Shown in pieces: positions 21,184 through 31,181 of a stretch of DNA of 64,000 bases. The stretch's first letter is position 1, and each line of letters starts with the position of its first letter. This DNA comes from Pelodera strongyloides (taxonomy: Eukaryota; Nematoda; Chromadorea; Rhabditida; Rhabditidae). A program made the position numbers and the translations under genes. Under the pieces are notes generated by a model. The model made no database searches and was not told where the DNA came from. It worked only from the letters and a program-made list of their open reading frames with translations. The stretch spans positions 310,001 through 374,000 of the forward strand of contig JAANDG010000057.1 of assembly GCA_036852015.1 (NCBI GenBank), read 5' to 3'.

Positions 21184-23043
21184 TGAGAAACCAACCTTTG
21201 TATCCCCAACAAAATTTTCTTTATTTGGTTCGCTTTCGAATCGTTTTAGATGAGAATAGTCCTGTGACTGAAAATTTATGTATACTTATAATTGAATGCC
21301 GGTATATATTATGCGTATGTGCCTGAATGTGAACCTCTAGAAAGCTACAAGACAACATGTTGAATTTCAGAATATTGCCCAGTTTCAAATCTTCTATAAA
21401 AGTTTACTTTAATGTGTTTCTTGTGTTGTTTCTTCATTTGCCCTGCTTGAGCGAAACTTTGGCCCAGTGACATTAGAATATCATCGAGTATCTTTGCCTC
21501 TTGGTTCACAGCCGACTTCACCGCTGAAGCTGCTGGGCGTCTCCGTTGTTTCTAAACTATGAATGTTGCTCATTTGCTTAATTATTAATTGTTAATTTTG
21601 TGGTATGGTATGATAATAACGTAATGGAAAATGTCTGCTAGTGGGTCTTACCCTTCTATGTTGGACAGAAGTAGACGTTTCTTGCTTACTTTCTGACGTA
21701 TTTCCAGCTTCTTGCGCAATTTGTCTAAATTGGCTTTTTTAATATTAAAGGAACTTGTTTCAAATATTAAAGCGAAATACCGGTCGGTTTTTGAAACATA
21801 TCGAGTACACCAGCATTATAATGCAGACTATGCAAATGACAATAAATTAGAATAAAAAATCGAGCAAAATTCGAGAAAAGTACATAAGAATTCAATTGTC
21901 CACGATGCGTTTCAAAAACCGACCGGTATTTCGCTTTAAAGAATAATGTGAATAATAGATCTCACTGTTGAATTGCATGTGGAATCGGCGGAACGATATC
22001 CATTTTTAGCGGTGGCAGGGATTCCAAAACTGAAATATTTTACATGGAAATTAACAATAAACATCAATTTTCAGACTCGAGCGAATACAGCAAATCGATA
22101 AAAACCACTCAAATGCTGTCTTTATGAGCAATTTACCAACATTTTGCCATTTATAAAATAGTTAGAACCTTCGAGCTTAGAACGACTCCCGAACAGAGAT
22201 TGGACATATGTAAACCAAATCTTCATCAAAATATTGCGAATTGTGTATTTACTTACCTTCTTCTGGATTTACATTACTATTCTTCTTTTGGACCCAATTT
22301 ATTAGTTGTAATGGCGCAAAATAGACTCCGAGATCTCCATTTTTATCTATTCGATAACCACTCAAGTAGAAGTTACGCTCCCGATCCAGCTGAAAAATGG
22401 GCTTTACTTGGAGCAGAACTTTGTTGTAATCAATAGTATAGCCGATTCTCACGAATATTAGGGAGCAGCGAGCGAACGCGGTGACACCTAATAACGTAAT
22501 AACTGTAATAATTATTGATAATTGCATGTCACCTTACCTTAGATACCTTACCTTGGGTCTCTAAGCTAAGGTAACTAAGGTAATTCAGTGGAAATCAAAC
22601 ACACCTGCGTCTTGTTGATGACAACAAATCTATATGGGGATATTTCTGCCCCTCTCACATCTTTTGATTCTCGTATTCGACGCGAGCTGAAGCCAAGATT
22701 AAAACTAGTGTTGTTCAAAGTAAAAACCATTATGATAGTTTAAACAAGCACACATACGAGTGAATGTATTGGACTATATTTGGGCTAACAAACATTCAAG
22801 GTGTTCCAGTGTATAGACTAAGAAGAAGCAAAACTCTCACCGAAAATTTGGTGCAATTTTCAGTCCGTTCATAACTGCTCGGATTCTCTTTGGATTCCTG
22901 ACAATGCCTGAATTCCGGCGGCGAATCGGCGCATCTATGGGCTGCGGAGCAACTGATTCGTGTTGTTGGAGCGCATTGTCCGCGTCTACATGGCTCAAGA
23001 ACAGCAAAAGAACAGCGAAAAAGGACAGAGCCCAGATCCGCAT
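14224..23043 (-). CDS. 26-exon gene for a secreted Ser/Thr-rich mucin-like protein, about 1336 aa
   Basis: Exons, 5' to 3': 22841-23043, 22601-22686, 22257-22487, 21966-22029, 21652-21724, 21408-21551, 21196-21267, 20921-21016, 20737-20805, 20471-20632, 19989-20126, 19726-19894, 18531-19477, 18198-18377, 17957-18052, 17629-17781, 17239-17355, 16966-17073, 16533-16649, 16237-16419, 15941-16060, 15507-15632, 15279-15359, 14810-14923, 14537-14620, 14224-14301. The total is 4011 nt with every junction in frame. The ATG lies 5 nt after an ATTACAG acceptor. Residues 1-22 form a signal peptide (ALSFFAVLLLFLSHVDADN). Exons 2-3 encode the only globular-looking part, with two cysteines and an RIGYTIDYNKV stretch. 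Exon 13 is dominated by TTT/STT runs fit for O-glycosylation; exons 14-17 add His/Arg-rich and acidic patches. A proline run (PPPPPP) lies in exon 10. I do not recognise a family; cuticle, glycocalyx or gland mucin are possible. The acceptors of exons 16 and 18 were chosen by phase. Confidence 0.85.
14436..14509 (-). repeat. tRNA-derived SINE fragment (intronic)
   Basis: On the minus strand GATGGTGTAAGCGTG lies where an A box would be, and ACTGGTTTGATTCCCACCA is a good B box. There is no complete cloverleaf. It lies in the last intron of the mucin-like gene. Confidence 0.5.
16796..16876 (+). repeat. tRNA-derived SINE or tRNA pseudogene (intronic)
   Basis: GCCAGGTGGTCTAGTGGTTA fits a tRNA 5' end and A box. 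The B box (ACGAGATCAAAGCC) is degenerate. It lies in an intron of the opposite-strand mucin-like gene. Confidence 0.5.
21141..21179. repeat. (TA)n microsatellite
   Basis: A pure TA run lies in the intron between exons 7 and 8 of the mucin-like gene. Confidence 0.9.
21769..21939. repeat. MITE family A, copy 5 (intronic)
   Basis: Ends TAAAGCGAAATACCGGTCGG and CCGACCGGTATTTCGCTTTA are nearly perfect inverses over about 35 bp. The interior runs in the opposite sense to copies 1 and 3. It is inserted in the intron between exons 4 and 5. Confidence 0.85.
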
Positions 23044-23048
23044 ACAGT

Positions 23049-25341
23049 CTGTAATGTTAAAGAGTCTGACAATATATTATTAAAAATAAAAAATAATCTG
23101 TTTTCAGGGCATTAGCTTTTTCTCGTACTTGTTGCTGAAGTTCGCAACAGCAATCACGATAAATTTGTAAACTTACGAAGCAAAAGAGTATTTATTCCTA
23201 ACACGAGTTTCGTTAAAAAATTACGTTAATGTTGAAAATGGTAGATATTGCATCTGACATTGTAGTATACATATTACACACAAATGACCAACATGAAAAG
23301 TAAAAGTAAAGCATGTAAAGCTTTGGCAAACATAAGCACCGTCTAGGCAGAATCATTTATCCTCGTTAAACAATCCCTAAACCATCCCAAAAGGGCGTTC
23401 TGTTTCTTATGCCTTGTAAGGGCTAAGTAGCTATGCTTTTTGCCAGTCCGGACATTTTGGATTCGATAGTATAAGCTTGGCGGAGGAGCCAAAAACAAAC
23501 TTTTTCGACTAACAAAAAAGACACCGCACGCAAGGAGATTGCCAAAACTATGTGTATTAGGAAACATGATAGAAACAATAAGATAATATAAAAGCAGGAT
23601 TTGAGTTTAGTGTGTTTGTGTGTATTTTATGGATCTAGATCTAGGGAAATTGACTATATATGTAATTCTATTAGAAATTGACAGTGAAAACGATAGCTGA
23701 GATGTATTAGAGAAATAGGTACTATGTGTAACTTTTTGTGTATTTGGTATAATCCGTTTCGGTACCAATACATTTGCAGTACCTCACAGGTCCAGTGTCA
23801 ATTAATTAATTGCTTCGGAAACGATTTTCATCGCCGAAAGGTGATACGCTTCTTTTCATTTTCATGCGCCTGCACAAGTTACGTACAATACGTTACTTAC
23901 AAGTTATTTGCTACTATACATGTAATTCAATGCGTTTACTTCCTCCATTCTGGCTCTATTCTAGTTATGGATATTCGCGGTTTATCTATGCAAATGGAAA
24001 GTATAATGTTTTATTTATTTGCTCATTGAAACATGTCTGACTATGTGGTTAGCATAACAAACAAGATGGTATCGTTTAGGTTTAGCATGCCTTCAAATAA
24101 TGGAATGATCTTGAGTGCAGAACAACTCGTTGTTACTCGTTGTTATAAACAGCTTGAATCCAAAAACGATAAGACAATTTGGAGTGACTTGACGGTAGGA
24201 ACGGATGTAATTCTGAAACAACTTCGGTGGGTTTGTTTACTAAAACCTGCAACTCATTGTTATAAATTTTTCACAGCGTTGGTTTTCTTGACTTTTTTTT
24301 CGTGAAAACGATGTTCGTTGCTACTTTGCCAGCATTTGACGGTGCTGACGTCGTCATCTTCTGATTACTGAAACCTCATTAGTTCCATAATAATGCATAT
24401 GCTAATTATCAATGGGGTCCCGTTAATTATCAATGTGGTCCTTGGGATTGATCCGTGGTCCTTGGGATCGACCCGATTCTGACCCGTTCCAGATGGCCCA
24501 CTCGATCGGTCAAATATCACACTTTCCATCATTTAAACGTCATAATGTATCTATTTCCACTATGACCGGACACGCAAGTGCTATGTTTATGTACATTTCA
24601 TGTCATGTACATCTACATCCATTTTGAGTGAGAAAACAAACAAACACCGGACACCGCACCGAAAGTTCGATCTCACACCACATATGGGTCGATTTTTGAG
24701 CCTCGTCGCTGACCGATCGGTATTTTATTTTAGCAATTTGCATAAATATTGATATTCGCATATTCGTCAAGTTATGATAATTCTTGTTTGGTGAGCGAAT
24801 GTCTGGTTCTAGTAATTAGATGTTAAACCTGGAAGTCTATGTGTGACGAATTTTCAACAAGGAATAGTAGTTCGACTATGACCAACCAACCAACTTATAT
24901 GCCATTCATAGTATCTCTTACCTACATCTAAAAGTATTTTTACCTTGATCATGTGTTTCTTTCTGATTTTCTAATTATTGCTGGTTTCATCTCAATTAAT
25001 TGTTCGTGAAGTAGCAATGTTTCTGGAGCCAAAGCGATATAACACGTGTTTTGTAGAGGATTCTGGGTAATTTCTGTGCGCCGCTATGCCGAAAGGTCAC
25101 ATTAATTTAATTTTAATTCACTCGATGGTTCACCTGTGTTTCACTTTCGTATATTACCATTAACTTACATGCCTAACAAGTTCCTTGTGCCTAAGAAGTT
25201 GCCTAACAAGTTGCCTAACATGCCTAACAAGCTAGCTGTAGCTCATGATCCCGAGAACTTATGATTTCCAAACATTCCAAAATAGCTTTCCCCTGGCTCC
25301 ACACATCATTCATGTTTGTTTTCAACTCAAATTTTGTCTAG
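23049..25341. other. Intergenic region with weak open frames
   Basis: A minus-strand ATG frame of 74 codons (23343-23567) and a plus-strand ATG frame of 90 codons (24033-24305) have protein-like stretches but no supporting splice context. At 24493 an ATG directly follows TTCCAG and opens 38 codons to a phase-0 GTACAT donor. It could be the 5' exon of the plus-strand gene at 25342-27745, but I could not connect it. Near 25170-25230 there is an imperfect tandem GCCTAACAAGTT repeat. Confidence 0.4.
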
Positions 25342-27745
25342 GAAGTGTCTAAGAGTTCACGAGCTAGAGGAATGATCGCGGCTGAGCTTCAGCACGTGGT
25401 CACTCGCATTTTTGTATATACAATGGAATGTTGTTTGTGAAATGATGTAGCCTTGTTTGTGAAGATGAAATCATCCAGAGACAACAATGATGAATAGTGA
25501 GGGTGGGTGATGTGGATTTAGGTGCCATGCACGACCTTTGTGCTGAAACTGCTAAAAATAAGAAACGTTTGTACTCCACATAATTAATTCTAGTCTGCAA
25601 TAAAATACTGTCCGGTATGTTGTCTATTGACCGGGTACAGATGTCTATGGGGGTCACCTCCCAGCCTTCTACATCCAACGAAGATTACTAAAACATTAGG
25701 GTTAATTGAGTGTGACACCGGCTCTCGAAAAGTTTGCAGTGAAGTTTGGACCTATATTCGACCTAAGTTTGGACCTGCGATTCCGCTTTGTAGTTCTCGG
25801 ATTTTCTCAAAGTCAAACCATTAGCAATATTGTATAATGCAATACAAGCAATAATTAATAATTTCATTTCTATATCATACTCCTCATCTATTTGTCGATC
25901 TACAGCTGACCGGTCACTTATACTTGAGTAACGTATGTAAAGAAAACATTTGGATCCGCATACAATTCCTTGTTCAAACATTTGCCAAAGGAATTAAACT
26001 TGTATAGCAAGTTGTATGAATTGGCAGTCTTGTAGCACTCAAATATTTATTTACCAAAATAAATGTGCTTGTTTTATTTTTAAACACTGAGCTGGTGTCA
26101 AGGTTTGATCAGAACTCAGAATAGTAGTGACCCGAAAAACGGTCAATTACTCACCCTAAACTATATAGGTCTTCCATCCAGTGCAAGAAAGATCACATGA
26201 TAAAAATTTATACGCATATTTTAGAAGATAGGCACGTCTTCAATTAGATCTGTAGAATTAGAATTAGAACAGCGACGTCGCGGTTTGTGTACACCAGAAT
26301 CAGAAGCTGAGACTCCTGAATCTGCTCGGCTTGTGTGTGTTTTTCTCTTTTCCATTTAGTTTACCTTTTAACACTGTTTTTTTTTAAATATAATGTTTCG
26401 AGTTCAATATATAAAAAACAAGTTGTATTGATTGTAAAAGCCACTCGTGTAATGCCGCTTTCGGTGGGTAACTCAGGTCCAGGTTGCGCGGGCGTGCGCC
26501 AGGATAACACAAAAGGTAAAAATTTATGTGTACGCACCTGTTGCGCAGAGTCGGCAGAGTGGTAAACGTATGGCACCCTAATGGCGCAAATGTAGCGCCG
26601 GCTTAACAAACGCGCCAGCTGGAACTGCACGTCATTTTGGGCACTTTGCCCCTAGAGGGCACACATATTGATTCTGTTACTTCCACATGCACATGATATT
26701 GATTTTCCATCATCTCACCCAAGAACTCAAAGCGCACAGTTTCTAAAATCAACACTCTGCTGGCTCTTCTCAAAGACTTTTGTTTTTACGCACACGTGAG
26801 AAACTCCAAAGAAAATGCCGCTTAGTCATCATAATACAAATCTCCATGTTCAACGAGCACTTTCGAGGGTTAGTTCGAGTGGGCCTCCTCCTACTTCTGC
26901 ACCGGAGCCTAGGTGTGGCCCCAGTTCATTTTCTCCCGATCCCTAAGAATCCTGCAGCGGGCGGGATCCGAACCCGTGACCCTTGGTGCGGCGACCGATG
27001 TTCGCCTCTCTGTTTACAGAAGTTCTCGAACTGGCGCCAACTGGCGCCGGATGAAGAAGAGTGGAGCAAGGCGGATGAACCTAATTTAGGATATTTGGGA
27101 GATGGGCTACCGTACTTGGAAGTAATAGTGCGTAGTGCGTATAGTGTAGCATCGTGACAGACTTTTCCCAAACACTGTAGTTGTAGTTGAGACACTGTAA
27201 ATAGCATAAATGGATTTCAGTAAACCATACTTAAGCTTACCCAGGATGTCCATGAATTAAAAGAATTTTTATTGATTTGAGATCAACCACCACGTGATTT
27301 CGAATCAAATCTCCATTTTTATTTGCTTAATCCAACAGTTTTTTCTCAAAATCTAAACTGCTTCGAGTGCATTTTGGCGCCAACTATCTGATGAAAACAG
27401 AGCAAAAACGACGGGAGCAGTGACCCACTCGAGTGTACGGTGATTGCTGATCGACTTCTTATTCGGCGCTCTATCTACCGTAGATGATGTATGAATGTTC
27501 TTGACTTCTCTAGTCTCTCCTCATTCCACATGATCTATCACTCTCTGTCGTCACTGACACTCCAAAGTGTGTTGATGATATGCCTTTTTTTCTATTTGAT
27601 GCAGCGGTCAAAAGCTGCGCGAGTAGGGAAAAATAGTCTTGGTAAAAGGAATGAGGAAAGCATTCACGAGACGATAAATAGAATTCGGACGCCACGTCCG
27701 AGACATCGATGGCGCCGAGCCATTGGGAGATTACAACAACACTAA
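25342..27745 (+). CDS. 3' part of an unnamed gene, four phase-0 exons, 140 aa seen
   Basis: Exons 25342-25413, 26225-26332, 27020-27121 and 27605-27745 join in phase 0. They give a basic/acidic soluble segment ending RRAIGRLQQH and TAA. Each exon has a clear acceptor (GTCTAG, ATTTTAG, GTTTACAG, TTTGATGCAG). The two middle exons show typical coding composition (TPESEAETPESARL; WRQLAPDEEEWSKADEPNLG). AATAAA follows the stop by 26 nt (27772). The 5' end was not found; 24493 is one candidate. The protein has no recognisable domain. The C terminus is Arg-rich and could bind nucleic acid, but that is only composition. A tRNA-like SINE sits just before the 27020 exon. Confidence 0.65.
25471..25867 (-). 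CDS. Small secreted peptide gene, two exons, about 57 aa
   Basis: The first exon (25775-25867) starts ATG about 35 nt after a CTGTAG acceptor. It encodes a clear signal peptide, MKLLIIACIALYNIANG, then LTLRKSENYKAESQ, ending in phase 0 at GTCCAA. The second exon (25471-25551) follows a TTTTTAG acceptor in phase 0, adds a His/Pro-rich tail (QFQHKGRAWHLNPHHPPS) and stops at TGA. The gene lies entirely within an 811-bp intron of the plus-strand gene. I do not recognise the peptide. The second exon is less certain than the first. Confidence 0.45.
26951..27012 (-). repeat. tRNA-derived SINE (intronic)
   Basis: On the minus strand CACGGGTTCGGATCCCGC is a near-perfect B box with a four-base T stem, and AAACAGAGAGGCGAAC stands where the A box should be. 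It ends a few bases before the acceptor at 27019, so the repeat supplies sequence right at a 3' splice site. Confidence 0.6.
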
Positions 27746-27777
27746 AGAGGAAGGAATGTGCGAAGGTGAAGAATAAA
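27605..27777 (+). promoter_or_regulatory. Terminal exon and poly(A) signal of the plus-strand gene
   Basis: GAATAAAC, with AATAAA at 27772-27777, follows the TAA stop at 27743-27745. This supports the strand and 3' end of that gene. Confidence 0.6.
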
Positions 27778-27837
27778 CGGAACCACACATTTGGAAAAGG
27801 TTCACAGTTGGCTAACCATGGAATTCAATGACATTCA

Positions 27838-28272
27838 CAATGCCCTTCAGAGTGTTTCTGTGCGTATATACATACTATGGTATTGCAGCGTTATCCAAAT
27901 CTGACAGCAGTACAATTTCTGGAAATCTCGGAAATTTTAAAATCCACCGACTCTTGGGGTTTTTTCTACCGCAGGATTTTTAAAGGGTGTTAACTCAACA
28001 GGAATGATCTAATATTTTTGTTATATTGTATATCAATTTCTTTTTCCAGAGGCTGTATGCTGTATTCACCATATGCGGAAAAAATTGCCCGGGAAAATAA
28101 ATTACCGTGCGAATGTTTTAGCGGAAATCCCCTCGTTAATTCCCTATTTAGAGCTTCAGACAAAAACATTGTCACCTTGCAATTACCACCATTCAAATTA
28201 TCAACTGCTTGTCCCCTGTTTATTCAACCAACCATATTTTTTCATAATCATAATTTTCCAAACAGCCCCTGA
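27838..28272 (+). CDS. Candidate small secreted protein gene, frame uncertain
   Basis: An ATG in ATTCACAATGCCC opens a hydrophobic start (MPFRVFLCVYTYYGIAAL) that would serve as a signal peptide and runs 47 codons. A strong acceptor, TTCTTTTTCCAG, at about 28048 is followed by two long open frames. One ends at 28272 and contains KLPCECFSGNPLVNSLF and several cysteines; the other runs to 28357. Donors GTGCGT and GTATTG would join the first exon to one or the other frame. The real product cannot be decided from sequence alone. Confidence 0.3.
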
Positions 28273-28357
28273 TTCTCAATTATCTTTATTCAAAATGATG
28301 ATTTGTATTCTCACAAACAACCATTGTTTATCGACCATCGCGCAAAACAAAAAATGA

Positions 28358-30893
28358 ACCCCTTGAAAGAATAATATTTGCATTACGTGTTGAAAAACGA
28401 AAAGTACATCGAATCATCGTAAACAGTACAATAGTGTACTTGTTGTTGGGGGATAGCGTATATTGTTGGACAGTTGGACACTTAAAAGAAAAGCCATTGG
28501 AACGCACGGAATTGTTTCTTCACCAATATCACAAAATTACACACTAATTCTAAGACAAGATTCCCCATTTTGATTGCGCAATCTCAGATAAAGAGGAAAA
28601 AATATGTTGCTTTTTCAATAAGTGGGGCATCTGTTCCTTGGAAATTCACTGTAAAACTCGCCGTGTTTTATTTGAAATAAAAGGTCGCTGAACGATTTTC
28701 GCCTGTATTCACTGCTAAACAGCAATCGTCATCTCTGCGCCTAATTGTAAAATATGAGTAATATGACATACCATACATGTGTGTACGGAGTACCGTAAAT
28801 TGCAAAACATATTACATATAATCTTTTGTACTACATGGTAAAGGTCAAAAAATGTCCCAAGCAAACATTCACCCTTTCATCAGCAGTGACCCCATGGCCA
28901 TAGTGTATGAAAGTATAAACATGATGATACATTCCTATCATTATCATACACTACGTCACCACGGTGTCATGTGTTGCAAAATTGTAAACTCTGGGGTTCG
29001 ATCACTAAACATTTCATTTCTTTATTTCTCGTTGTCGTTAGTGAACACCAGAAATTGAAGAATATAAAACAAAGACATTAATATATTAAGGTTTTTAAAT
29101 ATATTGGGTTCGTCTCTGACAGTTTAAAATTAAATTTCGTTGAAGCTTGGTCACTTTTGTCGAATGCCCAATTAAATTTTGCTCAGTTTTCAAACACCTC
29201 AAATCAGTTGATTTTACGGATTTAATAATTATCTGTATGCACGAGTAGAATACCTAGACAGACCACTATTTATTTGCACTCTATATTTCTATCAAAACAG
29301 GAAGAATTGAAACTCAAATATTTACATAGACGAATGACACTTCCTTTTATGTCTGCCAAAATATTGAATAGCATTTTAACAATCCATGCACCATGCAGTC
29401 CGTATAAGTAAGTAAGGCAGGATTTGCAACTATAAACTATCGTCCATGAAACCACGAAACCATAGTAGGTGACGGTAAGTGGTGGGGATCAAACCAGTGT
29501 CTTTGGATGCTTTACCACTGCGCTAACAACACATCCTGCGTAACTTCTGCGTAACTTCCTTCAACTGTCATCGATGATTAAAGATCAAAAGATTTAAGAT
29601 ATTCGAAACAAAGCATACAGCACAGGTCATCTCCTGATCACTCTTTTTTTCTATGTGTTTCTTTCTTTCTTTTCACGTGTTCACCCTTTTTATCTGAGAA
29701 TGAGGATGGGGAATACCCAGCCAAATTGTTCCAAACAGCTCACATGGGCCAGCTAAATTGCCTCGGAATATGAGATAAGAACAAAAAGAAACAGGAGAAA
29801 AATGAAAACTCCAGGAGGTATTATCGGAATTATTGAATAAAATGCTGTCATACTTCACGGGAGTTAATTTTGGTTAATCACATCAAACGCACAATCAGTC
29901 AGTTTCAGAAGAATGCTGAGGCAAGCCATGGGTGGCGTAACTAGAAATGTGCAACTAGAAATTCTGCGTAACTCGCTGTACTGTAGAACTACGTTAATTT
30001 GGCAACCCCTAGAAAACGTTTGTCGTATGCTATTATGATGCCCTTGTCCTGGTATCCGTTGGCTAACCGTCGGCTAATTTTTGATTGACTATTGGTATAA
30101 TTGGGACAGTCTGGGCCATTACAGCCGTTCATTAATTAATTGTTTTGTTTTCTCAAAATTCCACGTGTCTGTCACACCACGAGGAACTACTTGTGGGAAA
30201 GAAAAAGTGTGTTTTGCCTGAGGAAGTGTTCTATCAGTTGGCATTTTCATCATTCATTTCTTACGATGGAATTAAGAATTTGGGAGTAGATATGGATATG
30301 CATCAACCACATGTCATAAATGGATGGAACCAACAGTATTACATTACAGTATGCAGGAAAAATAACACAAGCTTCTTATTTTTATGTGCATACGGGTTCG
30401 GCTAGCCACACATCCATATTGCATTGAAAACTGTGACTCGATCGTTCCAAGCCTAAACCGAATTTCGTGCAGAATCCTTTTCACAAGCTAGTCACTCGAT
30501 TCCCTCGATATAAATTGTGCTTGAGCATTTCACATCTCCTCGCTGAACCTTCACGTGCTTATATTTTTATGTAAACTTTGTATTTGTTCCAGTAGTGCTC
30601 CAATACAACCCTTTCCCTCCAGACTGTTTGTATAGCTGGAACACACGCTTCCGGTCAGGCACTTGGCCAAGTTTTCGTTTTTTTTTCGAACTGCTTCTTG
30701 CCCATTAGGTTTTTTCTGAAACAGATGATGTTGATGTAGAGTGAGTCATCAACAATATTAGAAAAAGAACATTTTTGATTTTCTTTTGGAATCAAATGTT
30801 GCAATAAGTGAGCTAATGGAAGTTACCAAGTCGTTTTTATGAGAATGAGGCTTCCCAACCCTGATCTTCTCAAGTAAGGTAATTGAAATGTTC
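28358..30893. other. Intergenic region, no gene seen
   Basis: AT-rich sequence with one SINE (29478-29540). Open frames at 28852-29058 (+) and 30145-30405 (+) lack splice or start context. A minus-strand segment near 29690-29755 (acceptor AATTTAG, about 20 codons to TAA) has coding-like composition but is isolated. Confidence 0.5.
29478..29540 (-). repeat. tRNA-derived SINE
   Basis: The minus strand has a perfect A box (TTAGCGCAGTGGTAAAGC) and B box (GGTTTGATCCC). The spacing is short and no acceptor stem is visible. It shares CACTGGTTTGAT-CCCACCA with the copy at 14436. Confidence 0.65.
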
Positions 30894-31181
30894 TCAAAAT
30901 TCCACAAATTCTCCAAATTTTCTCCAAAAAGTGTTCGTTGTACTCAGAATTGAAGACCATATGCTGAATGCGTCAACGCGGCGTTCCGAGAAGTTTATTT
31001 CTTTGATAACGACATAAAAGAACGGAAAAACTGGCTTAAAAGCTGGAATGTACCTTATTTGGGATTGCTCAACGAACGGCTCTTTATGGTTATGGTTATG
31101 AGTTCTTTTTTGGCGTAGTGATGTTAGGCGTTGTTTGGTTTTCTCTGATTTCTGATTAATAACATCTCGATGGTATGACAT
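30894..31181 (-). CDS. Candidate 95-aa single-exon ORF
   Basis: The ATG lies 11 nt after a GCTCTAG acceptor-like site and opens 95 codons. The first half is basic and polar (EKTKQRLTSLRQKRTHNHNH); the second half is more hydrophobic. A phase-0 GTACAT donor after codon 43 is possible. Chance ORFs of this length are expected in a window this size, so this is tentative. Confidence 0.25.
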   Translation of the reverse strand: MSYHRDVINQKSEKTKQRLTSLRQKRTHNHNHKEPFVEQSQIRYIPAFKPVFPFFYVVIKEINFSERRVDAFSIWSSILSTTNTFWRKFGEFVEF

